Source: Eubacterium sp. AF16-48 (GTDB lineage: Bacteria; Bacillota; Clostridia; Lachnospirales; Lachnospiraceae). From it: a stretch of DNA of 64,000 nt. Of this stretch, positions 14,726 to 23,508 are shown one piece after another. The notes beneath the pieces were generated by a model that saw only the letters and a program-made list of their open reading frames with translations, ran no database searches and was not told where the DNA came from. Within the stretch, counting starts at the first letter, position 1, and the number at the start of each line of letters is the position of its first letter. The position numbers and the translations under genes are program-made. Location of the stretch: positions 62,001 through 126,000 of the forward strand of contig NZ_QUHB01000004.1 in NCBI RefSeq assembly GCF_003479405.1. The letters are read 5' to 3'.

Positions 14726-16144
14726 TTATTGACGTGATTTTTCTGTGCTGCGCTGCGGTAGCGGTGGGGAAGAAATCTCTAATAGATATTCCACATTAGC
14801 CCGAACATTATGAAGTTCTTTCATATCATTTTTGGCCTGCTTATAGGCAGAATAGGCTTTCCGTTTTTGTTCCAGAAGATCGGTGTATTCCTCCCGGAGA
14901 GATTTAACAGAGGGGAGCTTTTGGATTCCTAGCTCGTCAAAATGATTCTTTGCCGCCTGGTGTAGCAGAATTTCAGCCTCATGTACTATTCGGTATTTTT
15001 TGCTGTACCCGGCTTTGCGATATTCTACATAGACAGCCCGCGTTTTCGCATAGTTTACGATCTGCTTTTGTAGCTCGGCATTGGCGTTCATTCTTGACTC
15101 TAAATCTTTAATTTGAACGGATAAGGTATTGAAATTAGTGGTAGCGGCGTTGGCTTTTTCCAGAAGATCCTCATAACCCATATCGCCATGTTCTTTTAAG
15201 TAGAGCACTGCCTGGGAAAGCTGTTTTAAGTTGAACACTTTTGCCCAACGCTCATAACCGGGACCTTTGCCGGAACGGATTGCAGCCTCTATATCTACCA
15301 GCAATCCAACTTTGGAAACCGGTTTTTTTGAAAAAGTATGGTGGGATTTTACTGTCCGTGTACCGGCAATTCGTTCTTTGATGGCCTGTTCTGTATAATC
15401 GCCTTTGAGCGTATCGCATCGGGTATAATTTTCTTGTCCCGGAACTCGGAACCGAAGATGTTTTCTTTCACGGTTAACTTCAATCCCGGCAGCCTCCAGC
15501 TTCTTTAGAAGTTCCTCAAAATCTTTTGGCTTTTCCTCTAATGCAGCATCAATAGCAATGCGTATCTGCTCCTGAAAGGAAGGCTGCTTTTTATTTCCCA
15601 GCCATGTGCCATAATGCTCCCGGCTGGGTTTCGGATTTTCTACAATCGAAAGTCCATGCTCCAAACACAGCTTGTCATTCATTCGCCGGATTGCCCAGGT
15701 AGAACCCCAGAAGTTGCGAAATTTTTTCTGACAGTCCAGTGTAGTAGAGTTGATAATGATGTGATTATGGACATGGTGCTTATCCACATGGGTGCAGACA
15801 ACAAAGGCATGGTTTCCTTTTGTGAGCTTCAGTGCCAGCTCCCTGCCGATCTGATTAGCTTCTTCTGGCGTAACTTCGCCGGGCTTAAATGCCTGACGGA
15901 GATGGTAGGCGATCACATCATCTGCACCCTGATTTCTGCCGGTCAGATTTGCATACTGTCGTTTGGACAGAAGAAACTCTGCATCAGCAAGCCGGGTATC
16001 ACACTCATAGCCATAAATGAATTTTCCAAAATCGGTTTTCTGCGGATTTTCTACATAATCAATAATATCTGAGATCGCAGTAGAGATATTCCGACCTTTT
16101 CCTACATGCAGAGGCATCAGTCTTGTGGTCGCTATTTTCGTCAC
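14726..16144 (-). CDS. MobP-type conjugative relaxase
   Basis: About 470-aa relaxase that would nick oriT and pilot the strand. The N-terminal domain starts TTRLMPLHVGKGR, followed by DIIDYVENPQKT (candidate Tyr) and the metal-binding triad CTHVDKHHVHNHIIIN (about residues 117-132). The C-terminal half is coiled coil (KDLESRMNANAELQ to NDMKELHNVRANVEYLLE). GTG at 16144 overlaps the AAGGAGGTG ribosome site and is unlikely to be the start. The codon correctly spaced (8 nt) is ATA at 16135, which would give a product starting M-A-T-T-R-L-M as in relatives to my recollection; the first ATG is six codons further on. It is the last gene of a long minus-strand transfer operon. Confidence 0.92.
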   Translation of the reverse strand: MTKIATTRLMPLHVGKGRNISTAISDIIDYVENPQKTDFGKFIYGYECDTRLADAEFLLSKRQYANLTGRNQGADDVIAYHLRQAFKPGEVTPEEANQIGRELALKLTKGNHAFVVCTHVDKHHVHNHIIINSTTLDCQKKFRNFWGSTWAIRRMNDKLCLEHGLSIVENPKPSREHYGTWLGNKKQPSFQEQIRIAIDAALEEKPKDFEELLKKLEAAGIEVNRERKHLRFRVPGQENYTRCDTLKGDYTEQAIKERIAGTRTVKSHHTFSKKPVSKVGLLVDIEAAIRSGKGPGYERWAKVFNLKQLSQAVLYLKEHGDMGYEDLLEKANAATTNFNTLSVQIKDLESRMNANAELQKQIVNYAKTRAVYVEYRKAGYSKKYRIVHEAEILLHQAAKNHFDELGIQKLPSVKSLREEYTDLLEQKRKAYSAYKQAKNDMKELHNVRANVEYLLEISSPPLPQRSTEKSRQ

Positions 16145-16223
16145 CTCCTTAACTTAATTCCAATCAGAGAAGTTATAATTGCAGAAAAAGAGCGGGGCTG
16201 CCTATGCGCCCCGCCAAATCTGC

Positions 16224-16514
16224 TTAACCAAATATAAAATCCTTTAAGGCACTGTTTGCCCCGCCAATGATCCCTACCAGCCATGCAGCCGCCAGAGGCA
16301 GACCGTATGGACTGATAAGAAAGGCGATCATAAGCCATGCAAGACCCGGCAAAAATCCTGCGACAAAGAACAGCACCAATGCCGCCAGAAAGATGATCCC
16401 AGAAAGAATCCCAAGTACCGCACCGGAAAGAACCACTAAAAATTTACATACCAGATAAAGAATCCCCGTAACCAGCATAAAGGGAAGTGCCAGTAATTTA
16501 CCTATCAAACGCAT
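16224..16514 (-). CDS. CD1845-family small membrane protein
   Basis: 96 aa with about three hydrophobic segments covering most of the length (LLALPFMLVTGILYLVCKFL; VLGILSGIIFLAALVLFFVAG; WLMIAFLISPYGLPLAAAWLVG), ending in a short polar tail. AAAGGAGG lies 8 nt before the ATG. Proteins of this size and composition between mobC and the relaxase gene are the CD1845 family of CTn elements. Possibly part of the transfer machinery; role unproven. Confidence 0.8.
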   Translation of the reverse strand: MRLIGKLLALPFMLVTGILYLVCKFLVVLSGAVLGILSGIIFLAALVLFFVAGFLPGLAWLMIAFLISPYGLPLAAAWLVGIIGGANSALKDFIFG

Positions 16515-16599
16515 ACGCTTTGCCTCCTTTCAGAAGGGCATCTGCCCTTATAAAAATTTTACCGTGACGGCAAAAAGAAAGCAACGGCTTTCCGGCTGT

Positions 16600-16944
16600 T
16601 TATGAAATGTTTGCAAATCCCCGGATCAGTTTGTCCATGCCATCCCAAAGGCTGTCCAGACGGGTGCGGATGTCATCTATATCTGCGGCATAAATATTGC
16701 CGGTCTCATTGGCCCGTCTGGTATATTGGTTTAAGTTATTGGAACAAATGCGGAGAAGCCGGATCATTTCCTGAATATCTCCCATATCAAGGTGGATGAT
16801 GTAACCGTCTACGGCCATCTTTCGCAGATATGCCGACAGGTTGGTAATGCCAAGTTCCGCCATGCGTTCTTTTACCAGTTCGGCCTCCGCTTCGGACATG
16901 ACAAATTCGACGCGGACGGATTTTTTGTTATGCCCGCCATTCAT
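16600..16944 (-). CDS. mobC: MobC-like relaxosome accessory protein
   Basis: 114-aa DNA-binding accessory protein. The N-terminus is a ribbon-helix-helix-like module (VRVEFVMSEAEAELVKERMAELG, NLSAYLRKMAVDGYI), followed by the MobC signature (IQEMIRLLRICSNNLNQYTRRANETGNIY) and a C-terminal helix (LDSLWDGMDKLIRG). It would bind oriT and help the relaxase melt the nick region. Its ATG overlaps the end of the preceding gene by 4 bp. Confidence 0.9.
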   Translation of the reverse strand: MNGGHNKKSVRVEFVMSEAEAELVKERMAELGITNLSAYLRKMAVDGYIIHLDMGDIQEMIRLLRICSNNLNQYTRRANETGNIYAADIDDIRTRLDSLWDGMDKLIRGFANIS

Positions 16945-17639
16945 CGTTCCAACCCTCTTTTATGAGATGAGACCTCCTGCGTCGAAACCGCCGTCTTTGC
17001 TCTTTTGAGTTTTTCCCGCAGGGTGGTCTTTTCCAGCTTATCAAGATATTCCTCCAGATTTCCGGCTGTCGCATGATAGCTGCGTTTGAGGCGTTCCCGT
17101 TTTAGAATTATCATCAGCTCCGGCTCATTTTCTGGCAGATAAGTCATTGTTTTAGGGGCTCCATGCTCTGGCATAAGCCGGTTCATAAATTGTCTCCGTT
17201 CCTGATAGGGAATCGTGATAACATTTCCATCCTCAAAAGCAACGGCTACATTTCCGATTGGACAGGTCAATTTTTTCATCCGTTCCACATGTTCTCTATA
17301 ATTTAGCGGATAGAGATCGCCAAATATTTTTCCGTCCCTGACTTCTTTCAAAGAGATGGCATAAGCCAAAACGGGATCATTTGTCTGCTCCTGGTAAAAC
17401 CGCCACACTTTGTTTTCATGGCTGCCCTCCAGATAAACTTCCCGTTCGCGCAGGGTATAGGTTCCGCAAGGGCGTGACATCCAAAGAAGCTGTTTATCCT
17501 CTGAACGCTCTGACACAGCCAGTTTTGAGATCAGTTCCTTATCCAGGTCAAAGTCCTCTTTATAATGTTGGGTATGAAGATCTACGATACGGGAAAGAGC
17601 ACCCAAAAGATCTACATCCTCAAATCTTACCCCGGCCAT
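16941..17639 (-). CDS. ICE-associated hypothetical protein (232 aa)
   Basis: No domain recognised. The N-terminus (VRFEDVDLLGALSRIVDLHTQHY) is helical. The middle has alternating strands (CGTYTLREREVYLEGSHENK, VAVAFEDGNVITIPYQERR). The C-terminal third is basic and helical (LEEYLDKLEKTTLREKLKRAKTA) and carries the shared [ST]-[VLI]-x3-L motif near its end. It overlaps mobC by 4 bp and abuts the 306-aa gene upstream (shared base 17639), so it is part of the accessory operon between topoisomerase and relaxase. Confidence 0.72.
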   Translation of the reverse strand: MAGVRFEDVDLLGALSRIVDLHTQHYKEDFDLDKELISKLAVSERSEDKQLLWMSRPCGTYTLREREVYLEGSHENKVWRFYQEQTNDPVLAYAISLKEVRDGKIFGDLYPLNYREHVERMKKLTCPIGNVAVAFEDGNVITIPYQERRQFMNRLMPEHGAPKTMTYLPENEPELMIILKRERLKRSYHATAGNLEEYLDKLEKTTLREKLKRAKTAVSTQEVSSHKRGLER

Positions 17640-18559
17640 CAGCGTTCCCTTTCCGGCACCGGAGGGATCATCTGCCTTGCTTCATGCTCCGGTTTGTCTG
17701 CTTTCAAACGGTCCATCAAAGACGGCTTTGCTTCCGGCACCAGCTCCCGGATTTCTTCATCCGTCTGTCCGTCTGTCAGATCCGGGCGCACAGGAGGTTC
17801 GTTGTTCAGCCTGCCATCCAGCATATTGTAGTTGCCGGTCTGACCTTCCTCATAAAGTTCTGCATTGCGCAGATAACTCTCCGGCGCCTGAAATGGCTGT
17901 CCGGCAAACAGAATTTCTCTTTGGGTGGTAAACTGTGCAAGGACCCCATTTTGCAGTCTTGCAAATTCTTCATACTGGCGCAGGGTAAGCCCTCGTTCCA
18001 GCATTTCCGCCTGGGTATGCGCCCAGCCTTCTCCATAGAGAAAATAGTACATGTCGGGCTGATCACAGACAAAACACAGGGAACCGTCCTGATTGTCATA
18101 GTAAGATGGCTGCATATTCTGGTAATGGCAGCGTTCCTCACGCCCCAAATACACACGGTTGTCCGCACCCAGCATAGCGACCATACCCGCGTAATTACTA
18201 TGGACCGCAGAGCGGATTTCTACCAGCGGATCTGTTTGAGAAGGAATCTGTCTGCCCGGAATCTCATTTTGTTTTTCCGCTGCATCATTTCTTGGTATCA
18301 CTTCTTCATGGCTGCGTGCATCCAGCTCCGGTTGAGATGTTCCTTTCCGAACAGCACCGGGCTCCGGTTCTTTTTCTTTCACATAGTATCGGACATTTGC
18401 TGTCGTATGTTCGTTGGCTTCCTTTGCATAGTTTTCAGCAGCAGCTTTGGTATCAAACTCCAACGGTTTTCCATTTTCCTTGCACCAGCTTTGTGCCGGT
18501 CCGAAAATAGAAGTGCTGCTTCGTACTGCCCATACACCATAGGTCCGTTTCTTTTCCAT
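17639..18559 (-). CDS. ICE-associated polyvalent-type hypothetical protein (306 aa)
   Basis: The N-terminal 60 residues (YGVWAVRSSTSIFGPAQSWC, then FDTKAAAENYAKEANEHTTANVRYYVKEKE) resemble the short domain that opens several ICE 'large polyvalent' proteins. It is followed by a low-complexity linker and a middle globular part (IRSAVHSNYAGMVAMLGADN ... YYFLYGEGWAHTQAEMLERGLTLRQYEEFARLQNG). The C-terminus has the motif KPSLMDRLKADKPE. Good ribosome site (AAGGAGGG) before the ATG at 18559. Function unknown; it may be co-transferred with DNA. Confidence 0.72.
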   Translation of the reverse strand: MEKKRTYGVWAVRSSTSIFGPAQSWCKENGKPLEFDTKAAAENYAKEANEHTTANVRYYVKEKEPEPGAVRKGTSQPELDARSHEEVIPRNDAAEKQNEIPGRQIPSQTDPLVEIRSAVHSNYAGMVAMLGADNRVYLGREERCHYQNMQPSYYDNQDGSLCFVCDQPDMYYFLYGEGWAHTQAEMLERGLTLRQYEEFARLQNGVLAQFTTQREILFAGQPFQAPESYLRNAELYEEGQTGNYNMLDGRLNNEPPVRPDLTDGQTDEEIRELVPEAKPSLMDRLKADKPEHEARQMIPPVPERER

Positions 18560-18572
18560 TCCGCATCCCTCC

Positions 18573-19205
18573 TTATCGTTCCTGCTGTTTGGAAGTTTGT
18601 TGCTTTTTTACCGGGTCTGCCGGTTTTGTTGCTTTTAGCTGCTGACGGAGAGAATTCTTATGCTCCAGTTTGGAATCTGTGATGTTGACATATTCGCCAA
18701 TGATACAGAGCGCTTCTCCATAACTGCCGGAAACAAATACCCGATCAGACATTTCTTTTGCCTGTTCTTTCAAACCATGCTCCCGCAAAGTACGGGAAGC
18801 AATACCCAGCAGATTAAAAATGTTCCCATCTGCTCCGATCAGCGGACAATCCGGTTTATCTGCCAACGCTTCCGGTGTTTCTATAAATCCGCCTAAATAA
18901 TTCGGCACAAAGTCCGACAGCCATGTGCCGCCATAGACTTCATGGGTCTGTAAACGCCACAGGGCAAGTTTTCCTATATCCAGTTTCACATCATCAAACG
19001 GGTAAAGCAGACAGGTCAGTTCGCCGTGCTGAAAAGCAGCCACATTCTCAAACTGACAGCCATCTTTCAATATGCCTGCTTTTGTCAGCATTTCATTGAT
19101 CCCGTCCACCCACTCTGTCAGATCCCCGCCACAGCCCTGTAAAATCAGTCCTTCCTTATCCGGCATGCGGCGAAGATCCTCCGCAGTAATCGTGTTGATA
19201 TTCAA
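18573..19205 (-). CDS. ICE-associated hypothetical protein (210 aa)
   Basis: TTG start at 19205 with AGGAGG 7 nt upstream. The N-terminal part is compact (ITAEDLRRMPDKEGLILQGCGGDLTEWVDGINEMLTKAGIL), followed by a region rich in aromatics (HGELTCLLYPFDDVKLDIGKLALWRLQTHEVYGGTWLSDFVPNYLGG). The ICE relatives I recall carry this region without assigned function, sometimes labelled as a large-polyvalent-protein-associated domain. It ends with SLRQQLKATKPAD, another copy of the shared C-terminal motif. Not recognised beyond that. Confidence 0.7.
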   Translation of the reverse strand: MNINTITAEDLRRMPDKEGLILQGCGGDLTEWVDGINEMLTKAGILKDGCQFENVAAFQHGELTCLLYPFDDVKLDIGKLALWRLQTHEVYGGTWLSDFVPNYLGGFIETPEALADKPDCPLIGADGNIFNLLGIASRTLREHGLKEQAKEMSDRVFVSGSYGEALCIIGEYVNITDSKLEHKNSLRQQLKATKPADPVKKQQTSKQQER

Positions 19206-19243
19206 AAAATCGCCTCCTATCGTTTTTGTTAAAATATATGTTT

Positions 19244-19356
19244 TGTCCGCAACTTAACCTCATTTCAAAGCACCGGAGTATTCTTATACAGCTCCCTTGA
19301 AAACAGGTGCAAAAAGCCCTTGAAAATCAAGGACTTTTAAGGCTAAGTTGCGGACA
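19244..19356. repeat. 113-bp segment bounded by 17-bp inverted repeats (MITE-like)
   Basis: TGTCCGCAACTTAACCT at 19244-19260 and its inverted partner (16 of 17 bases) at 19340-19356. Inside is a hairpin CCTTGA-AAA-TCAAGG followed by ACTTTT. It lies exactly between two genes, with the right end 2 bp from the stop of the next. It may be a small non-autonomous insertion, or a long-range RNA stem with an internal terminator. Confidence 0.55.
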
Positions 19357-19358
19357 TA

Positions 19359-19727
19359 TCATGGTTGGTTTTGCCGCTTCCGGCGTTTGCGTTCCCGCTC
19401 GGATTTCCGTCTTGCATAGACCCGGCAGGCAGCGGAACAATATGCCTGGCTGGTTGTAGGAAGATATGCCTTTCCACACACAGGGCATATTTTCTGTCTC
19501 ATGGAGGTGTCCTCGCCGGTAATGGCTGATTCCAGTGCTGCATCCACCGGCAGCACCGCTTTTTCAAAGTACCTGCAATAAGCACCGGTCCACCATTTAT
19601 TCAGCATGTAACAAGGGCTGTCCAGAGGAAGGCAGATCTTATCCTGGGAGTCATAGTTGGCGCAAAGCTCCGTAACCAGCTTTCGGATCGTAGCCCGCTC
19701 CGAGCGGTTCAATTCTCTCTCCGCCAT
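19359..19727 (-). CDS. Cysteine-rich VLP domain protein
   Basis: 122 aa. The N-terminal half matches the Cys_rich_VLP family: LCANYDSQDKICLPLDSPCYML ... CRYFEKAVLPVDAALESAIT, including the AVLP motif. The C-terminal half is a zinc-ribbon-like CPVCGKAYLPTTSQAYCSAACR followed by a basic tail of Arg/Lys. Common in Firmicutes ICEs; likely zinc- and nucleic-acid-binding, function not established. Confidence 0.82.
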   Translation of the reverse strand: MAERELNRSERATIRKLVTELCANYDSQDKICLPLDSPCYMLNKWWTGAYCRYFEKAVLPVDAALESAITGEDTSMRQKICPVCGKAYLPTTSQAYCSAACRVYARRKSERERKRRKRQNQP

Positions 19728-19732
19728 AACGC

Positions 19733-20116
19733 CTACCTTTCTGGGGCTCTGCTTTGCCGACCGCTGGAAATTTCGGTTGTATCAGTAACATTCCTGGGCT
19801 GTGAAAGGGCATCGGCGATAGAGTTCCGCTTTTTCTGTTTTGGTTCATGGTAAATAAAAAGTTCATTTTTTCCTGGTACATACAACAATCCATTTTCTTC
19901 GCAGCGGAAAATATCACATTCTTTGTCTGTTGAAACGGTATAAAAGTCTTTGTAATCATAAGGTGCTTTTTGCCGATCCTGATAGGTACACAGCCCTAAG
20001 TTGGGGTCACTTGCCAGCCGTTTCGATATGGCGAAAAAGTCGCCTTCTTTTTTGTGAAATTTTCGTATGGGCGTGAAGTGATAACCGCCATATTCAAAGG
20101 TTTTTCGATCGCTCAT
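19733..20116 (-). CDS. ICE-associated hypothetical protein (127 aa)
   Basis: Begins MSDRKTFEYGGYHFTPIRKF. This N-terminal strand-rich module (YGGYHFTPxRxF) recurs in ICE accessory proteins to my recollection. The middle contains YQDRQKAPYDYKDFYTVSTD and ENGLLYVPGKNELFIYHEP. The C-terminal tail holds NSIADALSQPRN, a looser version of the shared motif. ATG overlaps the topoisomerase stop (ATGA). No function assigned. Confidence 0.7.
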   Translation of the reverse strand: MSDRKTFEYGGYHFTPIRKFHKKEGDFFAISKRLASDPNLGLCTYQDRQKAPYDYKDFYTVSTDKECDIFRCEENGLLYVPGKNELFIYHEPKQKKRNSIADALSQPRNVTDTTEISSGRQSRAPER

Positions 20117-22221
20117 TTACGCCTGCCTTTCTTTACTGGAAATTCCAGCTTGAAATTCACATATTTACCGCCGGTATCATCCAGAATCACTTCCGCATCA
20201 TAGGTCTTTCCTGTTTTTTCACTGTAAAGCCCGGACATAGAAATACGGCCCTCTTTCAAAAGAGCCGCTGCCACAGACTTTGTGATGGATTTTTTCTTGC
20301 TGGAAAAGAAACGGTTATCTTTCCAAAGAGCAAAAGAACATTCCCTGTTGTCGCAGAAAAAACCTTTCTTTCCTTCATATACCGGGGCTCCGCAGCGAGG
20401 ACATACCCCTACGGCTTCATGTGCAGTTCCTCTGGAAGAAGGAAACAGATCCGCAAAACGTTCTTCCGGGGTAGTATGTTCTTTTACCAGCGTCCGGCTC
20501 ATATCTGCAATCTGATCCATAAAAGATGTTGCCGACAGTTCGCCATGTTCCACTTGTTTCAGCATGGATTCCCATTCTGCAGTTAAGATGGGAGATTTGA
20601 TATTGTCCGGCAGGACTGCGATCAGGTTCTTTCCTTTTTCCGTAGGAATGAGCTGCTTTTTCTTTCGCTGTACAAATCCGGCAGAAACCAGCTTTTCCAG
20701 TGTTGCCGCACGGGTAGCCGGAGTACCCAATCCTTTACGCTCGGCATCTTCCGGCATATCTTCCGCACCGGCAGTCTCCATAGCGGACAGCAGTGTGTCC
20801 TCCGTATAGTGTTTCGGCGGTGAAGTTTTCCCTTCACGGAGACTTGCTGATACAGCTTCAAAAGTCTGTCCTTCCTGCAGCACAGGGAGAGCGACAGCTT
20901 CATTTTCTTTGTGTTCCGTTTCACTCTGCCTGATACTCATACGGTGAATCCGTTCCACCTCTTTCCAGCCGGACTGTAAAATAGTCTTTCCTTTTGCCGT
21001 AAAAGTATATCCCTGGCAGTCCAATATAGCGGTGACCGCTTCAAATCGGTGTACCTGCGTTGTGGCACAAAGCAGTCTGACGGCAAGCAGGGTAAGCACA
21101 TCCCGCTCCCCGGAAGGAAGCTCCGACAGGTCTGTCCGTGCAATCTCCACAGTTGGGATGATGGCATGGTGGTCGGTCACTTTGCTGTCGTCTGTTACCC
21201 GGTCAATGTCCGGCTCTCCGGCGCAGCCTTTTCCAAAGGGCATATTGTCACGCAGCCATAGGATCAGGGAAGCGGCGGTTGCCTGCATGTCCTTCGTCAA
21301 ATACTGGCTGTCCGTTCTCGGATAGGTTGCCAGCTTCTTTTCATAGAGAGATTGCACATAATCAAGGGTCTGTTGAGCCGTATAGCCATAAATACGGTTA
21401 CATTCCCTTTGCAGAGTTGTAAGGTCATAAAGGCGGGGAGGCTGTATAGTTTTTACCTGCTTTTCCGCAGAACGCACAAAAGCGGAGTTGTGGTCACAGT
21501 CCATACGGATTTTTTCAGCCTCGGATCGTTCCGTCATTTTTTCGCCGGAAGCAGTAAAACCTCCGCAGGTGATTTCCGGCACATAAAAAGGCTTGCTGAT
21601 GAAGGATTCAATATCCGACTCACGCTGTACCAAAAGTGCCAGCGTCGGTGACATAACACGGCCGACATTTAGTGTGACACCATACAGGACAGAAAAAAGC
21701 CGGGTGGCATTGATCCCGATCAGCCAGTCGGCTCCTGCCCGGCATACTGCCGCATCATAGAGTTTATCGTAATCACTGCCGGGACGGAGATGGTCAAAAC
21801 CCTCACGGATCGCCGCATCCTCCATACTGGAAATCCAAAGGCGTTCCATAGGCTTATTACATCCGGCATATTCATAGACCAGACGGAAGATCAGTTCTCC
21901 TTCACGCCCGGCATCCGTAGCGCATACCACGGAATCCACCCGTTTGTCCTTCATCAACCGGCACAAAAGGGCAAGCTGCGTTTTCTTATCCTTTGGCACT
22001 TCATATTTCCAGTTTTCCGGTAGGATCGGAAGATCCTCATACCGCCATTTGGCGTACTGTTCTTTGTAAGCCTCCGGCTGTGCCAGTTCCAAAAGATGTC
22101 CCACGCACCAGCTCACCAGATAGCCGGAACCTTCGAGATAACCGTCTTTTCTTTCCGTTGCGCCTAATACTGCTGCCAGTGACATAGCAACAGAGGGCTT
22201 TTCTGCAATCACAAGTTTCAA
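20113..22221 (-). CDS. topB: Type IA DNA topoisomerase (topoisomerase III-like)
   Basis: 702-aa enzyme that relaxes or decatenates DNA, probably handling the circular or transferring ICE. An N-terminal toprim domain (MKLVIAEKPSVAMSLAAVLG; CATDAGREGELIFRL) precedes the catalytic core with active-site Tyr in LATYPRTDSQYL (near residue 300) and HHAIIPT. A C-terminal zinc finger reads CPRCGAPVYEGKKGFFCDNREC. The start is TTG at 22221 with AGGAGG 8-9 nt upstream. Coupled to the downstream 127-aa gene by ATGA. Type IA topoisomerases are a constant part of Tn1549/CTn-like backbones. Confidence 0.94.
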   Translation of the reverse strand: MKLVIAEKPSVAMSLAAVLGATERKDGYLEGSGYLVSWCVGHLLELAQPEAYKEQYAKWRYEDLPILPENWKYEVPKDKKTQLALLCRLMKDKRVDSVVCATDAGREGELIFRLVYEYAGCNKPMERLWISSMEDAAIREGFDHLRPGSDYDKLYDAAVCRAGADWLIGINATRLFSVLYGVTLNVGRVMSPTLALLVQRESDIESFISKPFYVPEITCGGFTASGEKMTERSEAEKIRMDCDHNSAFVRSAEKQVKTIQPPRLYDLTTLQRECNRIYGYTAQQTLDYVQSLYEKKLATYPRTDSQYLTKDMQATAASLILWLRDNMPFGKGCAGEPDIDRVTDDSKVTDHHAIIPTVEIARTDLSELPSGERDVLTLLAVRLLCATTQVHRFEAVTAILDCQGYTFTAKGKTILQSGWKEVERIHRMSIRQSETEHKENEAVALPVLQEGQTFEAVSASLREGKTSPPKHYTEDTLLSAMETAGAEDMPEDAERKGLGTPATRAATLEKLVSAGFVQRKKKQLIPTEKGKNLIAVLPDNIKSPILTAEWESMLKQVEHGELSATSFMDQIADMSRTLVKEHTTPEERFADLFPSSRGTAHEAVGVCPRCGAPVYEGKKGFFCDNRECSFALWKDNRFFSSKKKSITKSVAAALLKEGRISMSGLYSEKTGKTYDAEVILDDTGGKYVNFKLEFPVKKGRRK

Positions 22222-22224
22222 TTT

Positions 22225-22350
22225 TTATTCCTCCTTCATAGTTTCAAATTCTTTATCCGCAAGTTTTCCGGTTTGCATAAGACACATCAACATAACGCCG
22301 GAAGCCATTCCTCCGGCAAAGGTAAGGAAATGTGAAATCAGGTTCCACAT
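22225..22350 (-). CDS. DUF3789-like small membrane protein (41 aa)
   Basis: Short gene: MWNLISHFLTFAGGMASGVM and LMCLMQTGKLADKEFETMKEE. It has one hydrophobic helix and a charged tail, matching the DUF3789 family found next to topoisomerase in ICEs. The second of two ATGs (22350) is chosen because AGGAGG is then 7 nt away. Its 3' end supplies the AAGGAGGAA ribosome site for the topoisomerase TTG, so the two are coupled. Confidence 0.78.
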   Translation of the reverse strand: MWNLISHFLTFAGGMASGVMLMCLMQTGKLADKEFETMKEE

Positions 22351-22415
22351 AAGCATTCCTCCTAAAAATGGGTAAAGAAAAACGCCCACTTCAAAGTGAG
22401 CGCATCAACAGGTAT

Positions 22416-22925
22416 CTATTTTGTTTTTGGTTTCAAGTGATCCGGCAGGACGATCTCTCCAACCGGGATTTCCCGCAGTTCCTTTTTCATCCGATGGGTG
22501 AAGCGGATCGTCTTTGCCGTACCGCCGGTTTCCCGTCCGTCATATACAGCGATCACTCGGTCGGAGTGCTCCACCATATAGCGGTTTCTGTGGGAGTAGA
22601 CGCTTGGGAGATATTTTTCCTGTATGACAACAACATCCGCACAAGCCTCCAGCAGTTCACGGGTTCTTGTTTTCTTATTCAGGCTGTCCAGACGTTTGCG
22701 GTAAGGGATCACTGCGATCAGCTCCAGCGCCGGATTAGTCTGCTTTCTTTCCAACACCAGCTCTGCAAAATACTGATCCACGCCATCTGCAAAGCCACTC
22801 ATAAAACAGGTAAATCCATCTGTAACGGCAGCATCGATCTCATGTTCCAAAGCGGCTTTTATTTTGTTGATCTCATTCTGCGGCAAATCCCTGTGTCCGG
22901 TAACACAGCAAGTCTTTCCTTTCAT
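22416..22925 (-). CDS. SLOG-family (YpsA/DUF1273-like) protein
   Basis: 169-aa Rossmann-like SLOG domain. The N-terminus has CCVTGHRDLPQNEINKIKAAL, the nucleotide-binding loop is FTCFMSGFADGVDQYFAELV, and later parts are LELIAVIPYRKRLDSL and VIAVYDGRETGGTAKTIRF. The family is thought to bind nucleotide-like ligands and appears in phage and plasmid conflict contexts. AGGGA-type ribosome site before ATG 22925. It is the first gene read leftward from a divergent promoter region shared with the XRE regulator at 23075. Confidence 0.85.
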   Translation of the reverse strand: MKGKTCCVTGHRDLPQNEINKIKAALEHEIDAAVTDGFTCFMSGFADGVDQYFAELVLERKQTNPALELIAVIPYRKRLDSLNKKTRTRELLEACADVVVIQEKYLPSVYSHRNRYMVEHSDRVIAVYDGRETGGTAKTIRFTHRMKKELREIPVGEIVLPDHLKPKTK

Positions 22926-23074
22926 CGGTCATCCCTCCATCTGATAGGTAAATTTCTTCACTTTTCACATAGTAATAGATTTTATTTAGCAAGTCAACGA
23001 TAATACCCTTTTTCTCTTTGCGGATAATAAAGGGGTGTAAGGTACAATCTATTACAGAATGGGAGGTGAAGGCG

Positions 23075-23389
23075 ATGTATGAAGATTTTGTCCCGGAACG
23101 ATTAGCGAAGCTGCGGACACAGAAAGGAGTTTCCGCACGCGATATGTCTTTATCGTTAGGTCAGGCAAACAACTACATCAATAATATTGAGAATAAAAAG
23201 TCACTTCCCGCTATGCAGTCTTTTTTCTACATCTGCGAATATCTGGGTGTGACTCCGCAGGAATTCTTTGACGAAGGAAATACTTACCCGGAAACCTTGA
23301 AGGAATTCATTGCAGAGGCAAGACAGCTTGATCCTCAATCCATGCAATATATCCTTGGTATTATGAAAGAACTCAATAGCAGAAAGTAG
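23075..23389 (+). CDS. XRE-family helix-turn-helix regulator
   Basis: 104-aa Cro/CI-like regulator and one of very few plus-strand genes within the ICE. The HTH runs LAKLRTQKGVSARDMSLSLGQANNYINNIENKKSLPAMQSFFYICEYLGVTPQEFFD; a short C-terminal helix follows (DPQSMQYILGIMKEL). The start at 23075 follows GGGAGGTGAAGG; an upstream ATG in frame has none. Its divergent position before the topoisomerase/relaxase operon suggests control of transfer-region transcription. It ends at its own terminator. Confidence 0.88.
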   Translation: MYEDFVPERLAKLRTQKGVSARDMSLSLGQANNYINNIENKKSLPAMQSFFYICEYLGVTPQEFFDEGNTYPETLKEFIAEARQLDPQSMQYILGIMKELNSRK

Positions 23390-23415
23390 GCGGTCACGGT
23401 AATGGCCGCTTTTTT
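23390..23415 (+). terminator. Intrinsic terminator of the XRE gene
   Basis: GCGGTCA/TGGCCGC stem (one G-T pair) then TTTTTT, starting at the base after the stop codon. Confidence 0.8.
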
Positions 23416-23508
23416 CGTGACTTTCTTTATTATATTTTATAATGTTCTCGAAATGTCCGCTCCCTATACCGATAAGTATTCAAAAACTGTTCCCCAAACA
23501 GCCTTTTT

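Noticed and set aside
14726..16144. Large plus-strand frame inside the relaxase gene (15614-16072)
   Set aside because: Antisense to the histidine triad region of a clear relaxase; no ribosome site.
17381..18682. 433-codon plus-strand open frame
   Set aside because: Crosses two well-supported minus-strand genes with good ribosome sites; its product has no recognisable features.
20113..22221. Topoisomerase as a host housekeeping gene
   Set aside because: It is embedded in and coupled to ICE accessory genes, as in Tn1549-like backbones.
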